Part shown: positions 9,983-20,703 of the stretch, piece after piece
Position numbering within the stretch: the first letter of the stretch is position 1
Layout of the letters: each line of letters begins with the position of its first letter
Assembly: GCA_027563935.2 (NCBI GenBank)
Contig: CM050450.1
Coordinates: 94,052,439 to 94,116,438 of the forward strand
Length of the DNA: 64,000 nucleotides
Origin: Costus lasius
Taxonomy: Eukaryota; Streptophyta; Magnoliopsida; Zingiberales; Costaceae
Direction of reading: 5' to 3'
Notes under the pieces: model-generated
What the model saw: the letters and a program-made list of their open reading frames with translations, nothing else
Database searches by the model: none
Told to the model about the DNA's origin: nothing
Program-made: the position numbers and the translations under genes

Positions 9983-12568
9983 CTAATGGTTGAGAAATCT
10001 CAAACCCATATTATTACAGTGCTTCTCATGCTTCTGCTGCGCCAGAGGCTTGGTAAGCGGGTCTGCCAGATTGTCATCTGTATGAACCTTGCATACTTTG
10101 ATCTCGCCACGATCTATGATCTCCCTGATCAAATGAAACCGTCTCTGTATGTGCTTGGACTTCTGGTGCGACCGCGGTTCCTTTGCTTGTGCGATTGCTC
10201 CAGTGTTATCACAAAAGATAACCAAAGGATCTGCACTCGAAGGAACAACACCAAGTTCTCTCACGAACTTACGAATCCACACTGCCTCCTTGGATGCTTC
10301 CGAGGCTGCAACATACTCGGCTTCTGTTGTGGAATCAGCAACAGTTGACTGTTTGAAACTTTTCCACACCACTGCTCCTCCATTCAAGCTAAAAACATAG
10401 CCTGATTGCGATCGGAAATCATCCTGGTCAGACTGGAACGAAGCGTCAGTATATCCTTCAATACTGAGTTCTTCCTGACCACCATATATCAAGAACATAT
10501 CTTTGGTCCTCCGCAGATATTTTAAGATGTTCTTGATTGCAATCCAGTGCGCCATACCTGGATTACTCTGGTAACGACTGGTTACGCTTAACCCGTAAGT
10601 GACGTCTGGGCGAGTACACAACATCGCATACATAATGGAACCAATAGCCGAAGCATAAGGCGTATTGTCCATTTCATCTTTCTCAGTCTGTGTTTGTGGA
10701 CACTGACTCTTCGAAAGATTCAGACCATGTCTGACTGGAAGATATCCACGTTTAGAATTCTCTAAATGAAATCTCTCCAGGACCTTATCGATGTAAGTAC
10801 TCTGGCACAGCCCGAGAAGCCTCTTAGATCTATCCCTGTAGATCTTCACACCTAACACATAGGCTGCTTCTCCTAAATCTTTCATCTGGAAACACTTCCT
10901 CAGCCATGCTTTAACAGCATGCATTTCAGGAATGTCATTTCCAATGATCAAGATGTCATCGACGTAGAGGACTAGGAAAGTAATCACGCTCCCACTAAAC
11001 CTCTTATATACACACGGGTCATCCTCGTTCTTGATGAAACCAAATTCAGTGACTGATTCATCAAAACGAATATTCCAGCTTCTCGATGCTTGTTTAAGTC
11101 CATAAATGGACTTCTTTAACTTGCATATCTTATGACGATCTGATGGATTAGTGAAACCCTCTGGTTGTGTCATGTACACATCCTCATCCAGATTTCCATT
11201 AAGGAAAGCTGTTTTCACATCCATCTGCCAAATCTCATAATCATAATATGCAGCTATCGCGAAAAGAATCCGAATAGACTTAAACATGGCTACAGGTGAG
11301 AAAGTTTCATCATAATCTATCCCGTAGATTTGTTTGAAACCTTTCGCAACTAGCCTGCCTTTATAGGTAACCACGTTACCATCCATGTCAATCTTCTTCT
11401 TGAAGATCCATTTACAGCCTATAGGGATAACTCCCGAAGGCGGATCAACCAAATCCCAGACTTGGTTATCTGACATGGAGTCCATCTCGGCGCGCATAGC
11501 CTCAAGCCATCTTGCTGACTCCGGTCCACTGACCGCATCCGCATAAGTGAGGGGTTCATCATTATCAATGATGTAGACTCCGTCATAGCGCTCAGGCTGT
11601 CGACGGATCCTACCCGATCTTCGCGGTTCCCGTGATATCTGAGCCTCAGGTTGTTCAATAACCTGTTCTACCGGCTCAGGCTCATCCAACTGTGATTGGT
11701 CACTTTGTCCTTCTTCTGGATTCTCATCCAGCTTTATTTCTCTCCCACTGGCCTCTTGCAGAAGAAACTCCTTCTCAAGAAATATGGCCGTCCGAGCAAC
11801 AAAAACCTTGTTCTCCTTGGGATCGTAGAAATAATAACCCTTAGTTTCCTTAGGGTAACCGACAAAGATACATTTGTCAGATCTGCTCTCTAGTTTCCCA
11901 GAGGCGAGCTTTTTGACATAAGCCTCGCAGCCCCAGATCCTGATAAATGTCAAGCTCGGCTGTTTCCCATACCATAACTCATATGGCGTCTTTGAAACTG
12001 CCTTGGATGGCACTCGGTTTAGTACCTTTGCAGCTGTTTCCAGCGCAAAACCCCAAAAGGAGTATGGAAGAGTAGCCTGACTCATCATAGAACGAACCAT
12101 ATCAAGTAGCGTTCTATTTCTCCTCTCGGACACACCATTCCATTGCGGTGTTCCTGGCGGAGTGAGCTGTGAGATGATCCCACACTCCTTCAGATAGTCA
12201 GTAAACGTATGACTTAGGTATTCACCACCTCGATCTGAGCGAAGTGCCTTGATATTTCGGCCTAGCTGATTCTGTACTTCATTCTTGAACTCTTTGAACT
12301 TGTCAAAAGATTCACTCTTATGTCTCATCAGATAGACATACCCGTATCTACTGAAATCATCAGTAAAGGTAATGAAGTACTGATAGCCACCTCTGGCATG
12401 TTTACCAAATGGCCCACACACATCACTGTGTATAAGGTCAAGTAAACCTGAAGCCCTTTGACCTTTGTGAGGAAAAGGTGACTTCGTCATTTTACCCATC
12501 AAACAAGCTTTGCATGTATCAATCTCCTTATAGGAGAATGATCCCAGCAGTCCATGATCATGCAACCG
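9983..12568 (-). CDS. C1a Copia pol (integrase, RT, RNase H)
   Basis: About 861 codons run without interruption in the same frame as the upstream gag-protease segment, from which they are separated only by a TAG. In order: an integrase zinc-binding remnant (TCKACLMGKM), an integrase core with catalytic D near residue 48 (IHSDVCG), D near 111 (RSDRGGEY) and E near 147 (SERRNRT), an acidic linker, and an RT with YVDD at 10955-10966. RNase H follows and ends NMGLRFLNH. These would integrate and copy the element in the particle and nucleus. The domain order protease-integrase-RT-RNase H is diagnostic of Ty1/Copia. It is not a separate gene: translation would need the TAG at 12569-12571 to be bypassed. 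All catalytic residues I can place in integrase and RT are present. Confidence 0.92.
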   Translation of the reverse strand, partial: RLHDHGLLGSFSYKEIDTCKACLMGKMTKSPFPHKGQRASGLLDLIHSDVCGPFGKHARGGYQYFITFTDDFSRYGYVYLMRHKSESFDKFKEFKNEVQNQLGRNIKALRSDRGGEYLSHTFTDYLKECGIISQLTPPGTPQWNGVSERRNRTLLDMVRSMMSQATLPYSFWGFALETAAKVLNRVPSKAVSKTPYELWYGKQPSLTFIRIWGCEAYVKKLASGKLESRSDKCIFVGYPKETKGYYFYDPKENKVFVARTAIFLEKEFLLQEASGREIKLDENPEEGQSDQSQLDEPEPVEQVIEQPEAQISREPRRSGRIRRQPERYDGVYIIDNDEPLTYADAVSGPESARWLEAMRAEMDSMSDNQVWDLVDPPSGVIPIGCKWIFKKKIDMDGNVVTYKGRLVAKGFKQIYGIDYDETFSPVAMFKSIRILFAIAAYYDYEIWQMDVKTAFLNGNLDEDVYMTQPEGFTNPSDRHKICKLKKSIYGLKQASRSWNIRFDESVTEFGFIKNEDDPCVYKRFSGSVITFLVLYVDDILIIGNDIPEMHAVKAWLRKCFQMKDLGEAAYVLGVKIYRDRSKRLLGLCQSTYIDKVLERFHLENSKRGYLPVRHGLNLSKSQCPQTQTEKDEMDNTPYASAIGSIMYAMLCTRPDVTYGLSVTSRYQSNPGMAHWIAIKNILKYLRRTKDMFLIYGGQEELSIEGYTDASFQSDQDDFRSQSGYVFSLNGGAVVWKSFKQSTVADSTTEAEYVAASEASKEAVWIRKFVRELGVVPSSADPLVIFCDNTGAIAQAKEPRSHQKSKHIQRRFHLIREIIDRGEIKVCKVHTDDNLADPLTKPLAQQKHEKHCNNMGLRFLNH

Positions 12569-13864
12569 CTAAATGCGTTTCTCGTTAATATGGCCTAAAC
12601 GACTATGCCATAGCAAGGTGCTGTCATCAGCATACTTGGCTTTCTTAATATCAATTTGCTGTATCGAACATTCCATGTCCAACATGTATAACCCATTGTT
12701 AATTGAACCAGTTGCATAAACAATATTATCAAAAGACAAAATACACTTTGAAATATTGCATTCAAAGGAAAATCCCTTCCTGACAAGAGCAGGAATGGAG
12801 ATAATATTTTTAGTTATACTGGGAACAAAGTAACAATTGTCTAGTTCCAATACAAGTCCAGATGGTAAAGAAATGAAATAGTCTCCTACAGCAACAGCAG
12901 CAACCCGTGCCCCGTTTCCAACTCGTAGGTCCACCTCATGCTGTCCCACCTGCCTTCTTCTCTTGAGTTCCTGTACATTTGAACAAATGTGAACTCCACA
13001 TGCAGTGTCCAACACCCATGATATAGAAGAAGAAAACATGACCTCAGTCACGAATATACCTGAGCCAGAAGCAAAGCTTCCCCTCTTATCTCCTTGGAGC
13101 GCTTTACAGTCCTTTTTCCAGTGACCCAGCTGGCCACAGTGGAAACACCTGTATTCCTTGGACCGCTTCACCTTCTGCTTCAGAGCCTTGCTGTAATTCT
13201 TGACCGGGGCCTTGCCCTTCTTCCCCTTCTTCTTGTTCCTTGAAGGAACCATCAAGACAGAGGTCGAAGGCTTACCCTTCAGAGTCTCCTCAGTGGTCAA
13301 GAGCATATTCAGCAGCTCTGCCGGAGTACAATCGATTTTGTTCATATTAAAATTAATAATGAACGCGTCGAATGATGGCGGGAGAGACTGCAGAATAATG
13401 TCCACAGCAAGCTCCTGGTTAATGGTATGCCCCAGTTTCTCTAGAGCCTCCTTGTGCCCAATCATCTTGAGCACGTGAGCTCCCACTGGGCTCCCTTCAG
13501 CCAGTTTGCTCTGAAAGAAGAGCTTAGTCAAATTATAGCGTTCAGTCCTCGCCTGTGCAGCATACAGCATCTTGAGGTTTGCTATAATCTGTATAGCTGA
13601 CATATCCTCATGCTGACGCTGCAGCGGTGGCGTCATAGACGCTAGCATCAGGCAAGCGACATCAATGCTATCATTGACGTGCTTTTCATAGGCTTCCCGA
13701 ACCGCCCTTGCGGCGTTCGGAGCGGGCTGCGGCGGTATCGCCGTCTCGAGGACATACAGTTTCCTCTCTGCCTTAAGAACGATCTTAAGGTGTCCAAACC
13801 AGTCAGAGAAGTTCGGCCCAGCAAACTTCTCCCTTTCCAGTAGGGGTCGCACATTGAAGTTCAT
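12569..13864 (-). CDS. C1a Copia gag and protease
   Basis: 431 codons from an ATG at 13864. The Gag capsid-like region occupies about residues 1-210, a lysine-rich stretch about 211-235, and one CCHC zinc knuckle about 240-253 (CFHCGQLGHWKKDC). The aspartic protease follows at about 284-295 (WVLDTACG), and then the GAG-pre-integrase motif WHSRLGHIN. The frame ends at TAG 12569-12571, inside GAG-pre-integrase, with pol continuing in the same frame. This is not a usual gag/pol boundary, so a nonsense mutation (for example CAG to TAG) is more likely than programmed readthrough. The protease triplet reads DTA rather than the usual D-T/S-G, which may impair self-cleavage. Gag would form virus-like particles and package the RNA. 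Confidence 0.9.
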   Translation of the reverse strand: MNFNVRPLLEREKFAGPNFSDWFGHLKIVLKAERKLYVLETAIPPQPAPNAARAVREAYEKHVNDSIDVACLMLASMTPPLQRQHEDMSAIQIIANLKMLYAAQARTERYNLTKLFFQSKLAEGSPVGAHVLKMIGHKEALEKLGHTINQELAVDIILQSLPPSFDAFIINFNMNKIDCTPAELLNMLLTTEETLKGKPSTSVLMVPSRNKKKGKKGKAPVKNYSKALKQKVKRSKEYRCFHCGQLGHWKKDCKALQGDKRGSFASGSGIFVTEVMFSSSISWVLDTACGVHICSNVQELKRRRQVGQHEVDLRVGNGARVAAVAVGDYFISLPSGLVLELDNCYFVPSITKNIISIPALVRKGFSFECNISKCILSFDNIVYATGSINNGLYMLDMECSIQQIDIKKAKYADDSTLLWHSRLGHINEKRI

Positions 13865-15673
13865 GGTGTTCGTTGCTGCAGGTATCTACAACAATGCAAG
13901 AACAGCAAGGTCAGTATCAATGTATAAGAATCGATCAGGACTTAAGAAAGATTCTTTTTCTCACTATTTTATCAGGCGTGAAAAATCCAGCAAAACAGCC
14001 CGAAAGAGTAATACTCTTTTAGTGAGATGGGATCCAGATTTCATACTTGGTCTCCGCGTCCCGCTCAGGCGAGATAAGATGCACAGAGAGTACAAGCACT
14101 AGTTTCTGGTAGGCATCCCAGCCAATCGCCAACCCGTGCGATTCCCCTTCATCTGGGCAATCCAGCAGACTGTGCCAACTGAGTTGGTACAACACAGTCT
14201 CTGATCCCACAGATGGCTGCCTCCATGTGCTACCATATGCTCCACATATGTAGCCAACACGGTCAAGCTGACCCGACCTACTCCCTGGACCACCATGTGC
14301 TATGCTGAGCAACGAGAAGGGATAAATCCCTACTCTGTAACACACAGGTGTAATCCCACACCCTCTGAAGATAGATGGACGTGCCCACTGAGTGGGTACA
14401 ACACGGCTCCAACGATAATCAGAACAGTGAGGTTTCGCGTCAGAAGGCTTACGAGCTTGATATTTCAGCGTTGGATTTTAACGGTCTATTATCTTCTTGC
14501 CTATCATGCAATTCCTATGGTGATAGCAGAAGATAATTTAATCATGCAATTCTAATATTAAGCAATAAAAGAAAGCATGAATCTTATGTGGTAAAAGCCC
14601 ATAGCCCTAGAAGACCTTAACCTAACTTAAGTCTTCATTTGCTCTTCATGGGTCTTTAGCTGCCCATCTGGCCCAAACCTGGGCCTAAGCGCCATCTGCA
14701 GCTCTGGTGCGCCTACCAGGGAATATGCGCCTGGTCCCAGAGTCGAACCCTGGACCTCCCACCTGGTCAAGCCTCTGCTGCAAGCGCCTTTGCCAAGTGT
14801 GCTCTGTGCTCTTGTCTAATTAAATTACAAATTTAACTATCTAGACAAGAGTGACACGCAGGTCACTTACATTTATAAATTAAAACACAGTGATACGCAG
14901 ATCACAATAATTAATTTACAATTTTTAATACAGGCACGCAGGCCCCAGCACAGCACACATTAATAACGGGCAGCCCACATAAGACTAAATAAACAAACAT
15001 ATGCATCAATCAAGAACCATGTGATCCATAAAAATTAAAATTTTTGAAAACCCCTTGGGATCAATTTTAATTTTTCCTTATTTGCTCTACAACCTTACAA
15101 TGGTCCATTACTAGGGATCCACTCATCCAACCTAGTCAGATCCACTGCCCTTGCATGCACCAAGTCCTAACTGACTTGAGTCGACCATAAGGTCAACCAT
15201 GCATGCGCCAAGGCTGAACAACCACACTGAGGTCTGGCAAACGGGCGTGACCCCGGGCCTAACTCAGGTGTGTTCACAAGTTGTCTCAATCAGACATCGC
15301 TACACGCCTTTGATGCAGTCGACCTATAGCCACCTTTAGCATGCGCCAAGGTGCTATCTGGTCAACCCATCTAGGCTGTCAGATGGTCTGATCAGACTGT
15401 TTGGATCCGACCTAGGGGATGACTTCAACCCTAATAACCCATCTAAGGGTTTAATGTAGGCGCATTAGATCTAGGTGAATCGCGCATGTGATCAAGGTTT
15501 TAAGAAAACTTACAAGAACATGCGCAAACAACAACATGCGCAAAAGAGAAAATAACTTTCGCCATCTTACAACTATCAGCATAAGACATCGAATGTAACC
15601 TATAGATCTATCAACTTGCGCATACATGGATCATATGACATATCATGGCAATCATAAACAAGCATGAAACAAT
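13865..15673 (-). other. C1a 5' leader (untranslated)
   Basis: About 1.8 kb between the PBS and the gag ATG has no credible coding content. It is homologous to the leaders at 34200-36012 (plus copy) and 20704-21544 (C1b), which confirms it as a family feature. It presumably holds the packaging signal. It includes a tRNA-like Pol III B-box segment at 14733-14756. Confidence 0.85.
14733..14756 (-). other. tRNA-like B-box hairpin in the C1 leader
   Basis: On the minus strand it contains GGTTCGACTC, close to the Pol III B-box consensus GGTTCGANTCC. It is flanked by GGTCCAG and CTGGGACC, which can pair with one bulge. The same block is kept in the plus C1e leader at about 35114-35137. It is not a complete tRNA: I cannot fold acceptor and anticodon arms. 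A fossil SINE/tRNA head or a chance match are the options. Confidence 0.5.
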
Positions 15674-15685
15674 GCTCTGATACCA
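15674..15685 (-). promoter_or_regulatory. C1a primer binding site (tRNA-iMet)
   Basis: The minus strand reads TGGTATCAGAGC, the standard plant Copia PBS complementary to the 3' end of initiator tRNA-Met. It lies two bases inside the 5' LTR. Confidence 0.93.
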
Positions 15686-15687
15686 AT

Positions 15688-17333
15688 TGAAAGAACCCCT
15701 TTCTAGAGGGGGGTGAAACCCAGCATGGCGCATTATAAACATTTAGGCAGCGGATTAGGGTTTCATGGATCGGCTTCATGTGATATGATCAACCATAAAA
15801 ATTCGATTGCATAGAAGAGATAAAACTCATACCATAGCCATTTCAAGATGGCGTCTAGGAAGCAAAGATCAAAGCAGATCTTCTCCAGAGGTGACGCACA
15901 CAGTTGATGTCGCCTACTCCTCTTTGCGATTCTTGTGCTAGCAAGATCCAAAGAAGTCTTTGATCGAAATGGAAAGGGAAGGAGATCTTTTCTCTTTGCC
16001 GAATTCTCCTCAAGCTCCAAGGCGCCGTCACCCAAAAGAACGAGAGGAATATGCGTTCAAGAGGCGAGAATAGAGAACCCTCTCTATTCGAACGTGAGAG
16101 TAATGGTTGCTAAAAATAGCACCACTCACCGCTCAACATGTTCACGCTAAGTGAACTTGTCGCCTAGTCTTGAACCATTTTGGTTCAATTTAATTTTGGT
16201 TCAATAACCAAATAAACCAATCGACATGGCCTAGATCACATTAAAACCCTAAGGTTCCAGATCTAACCGTTCATCTCTTTGATGCTCCTGATCTGACCGA
16301 TCTAGCATCCATTCTCTCGATCGAAGCTTACCGATCTCAAGCCCTAATCAATCAAACATGATCAGACTAGATCTCACTTACAATCAGAGATTAAATCCCT
16401 TTAAACTGAACCTGAACAATTCAGTCCACACGATCTGACTTAAGTAAGCCATATCATCAATTGTGCGACCCTGAGGGTTTCCTTAAAACGTCGGTAACGA
16501 TAATTCACATTATCACGATCAGTGAGGGGTATCTAGCAACACATCACTGTCTCCCGATATCAAGGAAAGAGTCTTCCAAGACTACACCCAAAAACAGCAC
16601 AAGTGTGAATCAATTCACAAGGCATGCATATTTCCTTTACCACTGGATGTTCTTATTGGACAAGCCTGTCAAGCTCGTAACTCCAATATGATGAGCATGA
16701 TTAGAACAGATGAACACTGTCACCTGGGTATGGCCATACACTTTCTCAATCATCTCATCCAGGGGGCCCCTTTAGAACATCACACTCCTTCAACAAGGAG
16801 ACGGCAATCCTATGTCTATCATTAGTGCTCTAACCTGACTCAAGCTCACCATCCAAGATAGTCTATAATCATTATGTTTCAAATGATATTGAACCATCTC
16901 AAAACAATGACAATCATCATTTAGAAAACACAAGTGATCTCAAGTCAGAGGAAATGTGCCACTTGTCTTAATCAAGGAACATTCACATTGTGACAAACAA
17001 TTGAACATCCTAGTAGGGTTTGTCCAGTACATCCAATGTACCCATGAGTCTACATCTTATTCCATGCTCGAAGCATCCTATAAGATTAGAACACATATTA
17101 GTCTTAACCATATCAAGGCTGTCTCATGTTCACCAAGATACATCGACTAAGGACATAATAGCATGTCAGCCCAGCTGAACAGCTTTGAGACATTATTCAG
17201 AAGAACATATATTGCAGCAAACAATGTAAACAACCGAATAATAACCATGCCTTTATAAACATAACAGTTTATTACATGATACAGATACATTCCCACAGGC
17301 CTCAAACATTAGCCTTAAGGGCATACCCCAACA
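15688..17333 (-). repeat. C1a 5' LTR
   Basis: 1,646 bp, the same length as the 3' LTR and nearly identical to it. The PBS on its left and the target duplication on its right mark it as the 5' LTR. The element promoter should lie in it, but I cannot point to a convincing TATA box. Confidence 0.95.
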
Positions 17334-17338
17334 GAGCA
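17334..17338. repeat. Target-site duplication GAGCA (right)
   Basis: This matches 8312-8316. Removing C1a and one copy of this pentamer rejoins the G1 gag in frame. Confidence 0.92.
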
Positions 17339-17982
17339 TACCCCGACAACCGAGCGAATGTGGCCTCATACTGATCCACCGTCAGGTCGCCCTGCTCAAG
17401 ATGAATAAACTCCACCTCGCGCTCCTCAGATAAGCTAGAGGGGAAAAACTTGGCATTGAACTTCATCATGAAGTACTGCCAATCAACAACTCTGGATTCA
17501 GTTGCCGCCAGTCTGACGACTCCTTTCCACCAGTCTTCGGCATCTCCACGCAACATGAAGACAGACAAACATAGCTTGTCTGCATCATCACAGCGCAAAA
17601 CCTGGAAAATCTTTTCCAGTGCCAAAAGCCAATCCTCAGCCGCTCTGGGCCCCGGACTACCATAAAATGTAGTCGGGTTCAGATGCTGAAACTCTCGAAC
17701 CAACCGAGCATATCGTTGATGTGCGCCATCACCCAGAGGGGGACCAGCGCCACCCACACCATGTCCAGCCGGTTGTGACTGCGACTGAGGCTGTGTCTGC
17801 GACAGCCGCTGCAATAACTGTTGCTGAACCTCCATGTGCTGCGCCTGCTGCTGCTGCATCATCTGAGTTTGCTGCTGGATGAATGCGTTCTGTTGTTGCA
17901 TCATAGCAGTCATAGCCTCCATGGCCTGCCTCAGATCAGACTGTTGATCACCGTTGCTACTGCTAGATCTTGGTCGCACCAT
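17334..17982 (-). pseudogene. G1 Gypsy gag N-terminal part
   Basis: The frame starts at the ATG at 17982 (MVRPRSSSS), after a run of T/A. It begins with a Gln-rich, probably coiled-coil stretch (many MQQQ repeats, about residues 25-75). The retrotransposon gag domain follows with FYGSPGPRAAEDWL, AEDWWKGV and DLTVDQYEATFARL. The frame is open until C1a interrupts it and resumes at 8311 without shift, so the gene was intact when C1a inserted. An apparent upstream start at 18027 adds leader sequence only. Gag would assemble particles in the cytoplasm. Confidence 0.88.
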
Positions 17983-18117
17983 TTTTTTTTGTACCTGCAT
18001 CACATAACACGGTAGAATAACAACCAATATTCAATCACGGATCAGATCCTATCTTGGTTTCTAGCAATACACAAACAGAGTTTTCCTTTCCCGGAGTTTC
18101 TAATTGCTAGTAATATT

Positions 18118-18129
18118 GCTCTGATACCA
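18118..18129 (-). promoter_or_regulatory. G1 primer binding site (tRNA-iMet)
   Basis: The minus strand reads TGGTATCAGAGC, two bases inside the G1 5' LTR. The iMet primer is typical of chromovirus Gypsy elements. The 88-135 bp between here and the gag ATG is leader. Confidence 0.9.
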
Positions 18130-18131
18130 TC

Positions 18132-20703
18132 TGTACACATCCCTCAAAATCACACCCCACATGCACACAAGTAAAAATACGGGGTTTTAAAATTTTTTAC
18201 TCTTCCATTAAAACATAAGAAGAAAGCGGCATCGAAGGACATTACTACGGAACTGAAAACCGCACAGAACTGAGTAGGATCGATTACTAGGAAATAGAAA
18301 TCTGGCAGCAAGTATACTAAATTACTGCTGCATAGACCCACATATCCTGGAACAAAACAGATGTCCACACTACACATATGTGGAGAACACAAATTTCAGA
18401 AATATTGCAGAAACTGATTTTTCAGATACCAAATACAACAATAACTCGGTTACACATTTCAGAATAAGAACAATTTCAATTCTCATGACTCCAAAACTCG
18501 TATCCAACAATAAAACGAGACAACTATAATATAATATCCTGAAAACAGGCATAAGCCCTCAGGAGATAAAACGTGTCACATAAGTAAGTTAGGCACGCAG
18601 GCCTGATAGATTTTTAGAAGACAACTCTTAGAAATTATTTAAAACATTAGCATCATAACAACTTAAGTAGCTGTAGCAATCACTGTCCTGATGTCTCACC
18701 TAAAAATATTTAAACAACGGGGGTGAGCTAAAAAGCTCAGTGAGTAAAAGACACTAAAAGCCATCCATAGTACACATCAAAAATATCATGCTTGCAGATA
18801 AGACACTTAACATGCACACTCATATCAGAAACAAAACATAATTAAATACAGACACTTATAACAATAGGCATCAAGCACGAAGTAGGATATAAGTATACCA
18901 ACCCATTCCAACTAATCACACCGCCCAACACATCTATACTACAGATTGAAACAGAACTACAGAAAATCAGAGCTGACAGACAGAAAGTCAGAATTTTCAG
19001 AATCCAAACAGATAGTCTACATCGGAAACAGAAAGGCCACAGAAGGCCTGAAGACCACAGAAGGTCTGATCCCACCTCTGCCGAGGACGAGACAATGCAT
19101 GCATATTAGAAACAGAATGGTAGAGGAGGTATCAGTGGGTGGCCCCCGTCTCGTCAAGACGTGGCACTCTGGCCTCCAATACCCAGAACAGAACAGAAAT
19201 AGTGGAGGGAGAACGGAAGGTGAGACTAGCTCACATCTACCCTTCACTAGTGTCTCATGGGTCGTAGTAGACTATCAGCACCATTACAGCGCCACAGAAG
19301 GAGGGTAAGGACACGGAAGAGTGCTACACTAGGGCATAATTTTTACAGAACAGGTCATGCTGAAACGGACTCAACTCTCACATCATGCCCAAAGTGTCTC
19401 ACAAACCAGAAAATGACACACCCCAATATCCAGTCCTTAACAAAATTACAATTTGCAGAAAATCAAAGCTGAACACTCTTCATAATTTTTACCATCAACC
19501 AGAAGTAATATATGAGTGAATTCCTTAGATTTCATACAACTATCCTTAATTCAGGTCAAACCATTCTATGTTCTCACAAGGTTATAACACATTCAAAGTT
19601 TCAGAAAATTCACAACATATATACAGAACAGAAATTATTCGCATAACAAACAATTAAACAAGCCTATAAATTATAGGGAAATATATACATAGATACTCAT
19701 TGCACTATTCTTCCCCAAAATTTCAAAGAAAACCGTGAGCCCTAAAATCACTGCAAGGGGCGAAATTTTCAGAATCCTTGCAGAACATACAAATTTCATG
19801 AAAATAATTTCAGTCCCCCACTACAGATAATTTTAATTGCACGTTTGTGAAGGAAAATGACAAAAGCCCCAAAATTGGCCCGAACTATGATTTTCGAAAA
19901 TCCCTAAGTTCTTAGTTAAATCCTCAAATTTTGTTTTCTCTAAAATTTCTCATCAAGCAAATAAATTTTAGAAGAACTACAGACCACAATTTAAGAGATT
20001 AAACCATACAGGATAAATTTTTCTCACAAAGGAATATTCGTCCGGCACAGGTAAATTGACTGATATTCGAATTTCACATATGCACAAATTTACTTGTAGA
20101 TTTTTGGTTCATACAGATAATCGTTGCAAATAACAAATTTTAATTGACTGATAATCTACAATTTAGCGGATTAGACTCCTTAGGATCGAATTACTCACAA
20201 GAAAAATCGTCCACAGAGAAAAATGCCAAGACAGAGGAGCAAAGATCACCAGGAAATTCGTCCACCACCAGCGTCAGGAATTTCAGGAGGCGCCAAGCAT
20301 AGTGAGGGGCGACAACCACAGGCGGCTAGGGCAAGAAAACTAACAAAAGTCGTGAGGGAGAGGAGCCCTCACGCAATTCCTCTTTTTCTCCCACCCCAAA
20401 CGGATCCCAGATCCAATAACCCAGTTAACTTAAGTGAAATAAAATCGGTTTTATGGGCTTACCTGGGCTTAACCACCCTGCGCCACTCCAATAACATCAG
20501 AAATATGCGCCACCATGGTGGAAGGAATTCCAGGAGCAAATAATCAAGGTTGAGGGTTCGAATCCCCAACCAAAATAATTATTTTTGCCCTGTAGGAAAA
20601 ATTCCTACACTTAGGCAAAAATCCCAAAATTTTAACAGATAAAAATACAGAAACAGAATTTCTAACCTTAAATCATAATTCAGAAAAATCGAGGGCGTTA
20701 CAC
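18132..20703 (-). repeat. G1 5' LTR
   Basis: About 2,572 bp. In the element's orientation it starts TGTAACGCCCTCG and ends GGATGTGTACA. It is AT-rich with many small spurious ORFs in all frames, none resembling a gene. The right boundary is set by the switch to a C1 leader; the left by the PBS. The 3' LTR partner is absent from the window. Confidence 0.85.
20548..20571 (+). other. B-box/T-arm-like motif in the G1 LTR
   Basis: GGTTCGAATCC at 20555-20565 matches the Pol III B-box consensus exactly and sits in a short inverted repeat (GGTTG...CCAACC). A possible A-box region upstream is weak. It could be the head of a tRNA-derived SINE within the LTR, or a chance match. Confidence 0.4.

Larger units (their letters stand above)
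8317..17333 (-). mobile_element. C1a: full-length C1 Copia retrotransposon
   Basis: A 9,017-bp element with 1,646-bp LTRs of equal length, a PBS, a long 5' leader, one long gag-pol frame, a polypurine tract and a perfect 5-bp target duplication (GAGCA). By eye the two LTRs differ at only about three positions (near 8342/15713, 9450/16821 and 9848/17219), so the insertion is young. At an assumed 1.3e-8 substitutions per site per year this is of order 0.1 million years. It interrupts the gag of G1. LTR size and RT sequence suggest the Angela/Tork side of plant Copia, a tentative call. The gag-pol frame has one nonsense codon (12569-12571). Confidence 0.96.
6418..20703 (-). mobile_element. G1 Ty3/Gypsy element, 3'-truncated, split by C1a
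   Basis: In its own orientation the element starts at 20703 (TGTAACGCCC). It has a 2.57-kb 5' LTR (20703-18132), a tRNA-iMet PBS (18129-18118), gag from 17982, and gag-pol continuing at 8311 after the C1a insertion. It ends in pol just after the RT at about 6418. RNase H, integrase, chromodomain (if any) and the 3' LTR are missing. LTR length, PBS and tandem zinc knuckles fit a chromovirus of the Tekay/Del type, which is a tentative lineage call. The DNA right of 20703 is a C1 5' leader, so G1 inserted into an older C1 copy. The left end abuts a C1 LTR of opposite orientation and is a rearrangement, not an insertion boundary. Confidence 0.88.

Noticed and set aside
14705..14790. True tRNA gene in the C1 leader
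   Set aside because: Only a T-arm/B-box-like hairpin is visible; acceptor, D and anticodon arms cannot be drawn.
19017..19308. 120-codon ORF in the G1 LTR as a gene
   Set aside because: It is an isolated ORF in a 2.6-kb LTR with overlapping minus ORF and no similarity I recognise; LTRs do not usually encode proteins.
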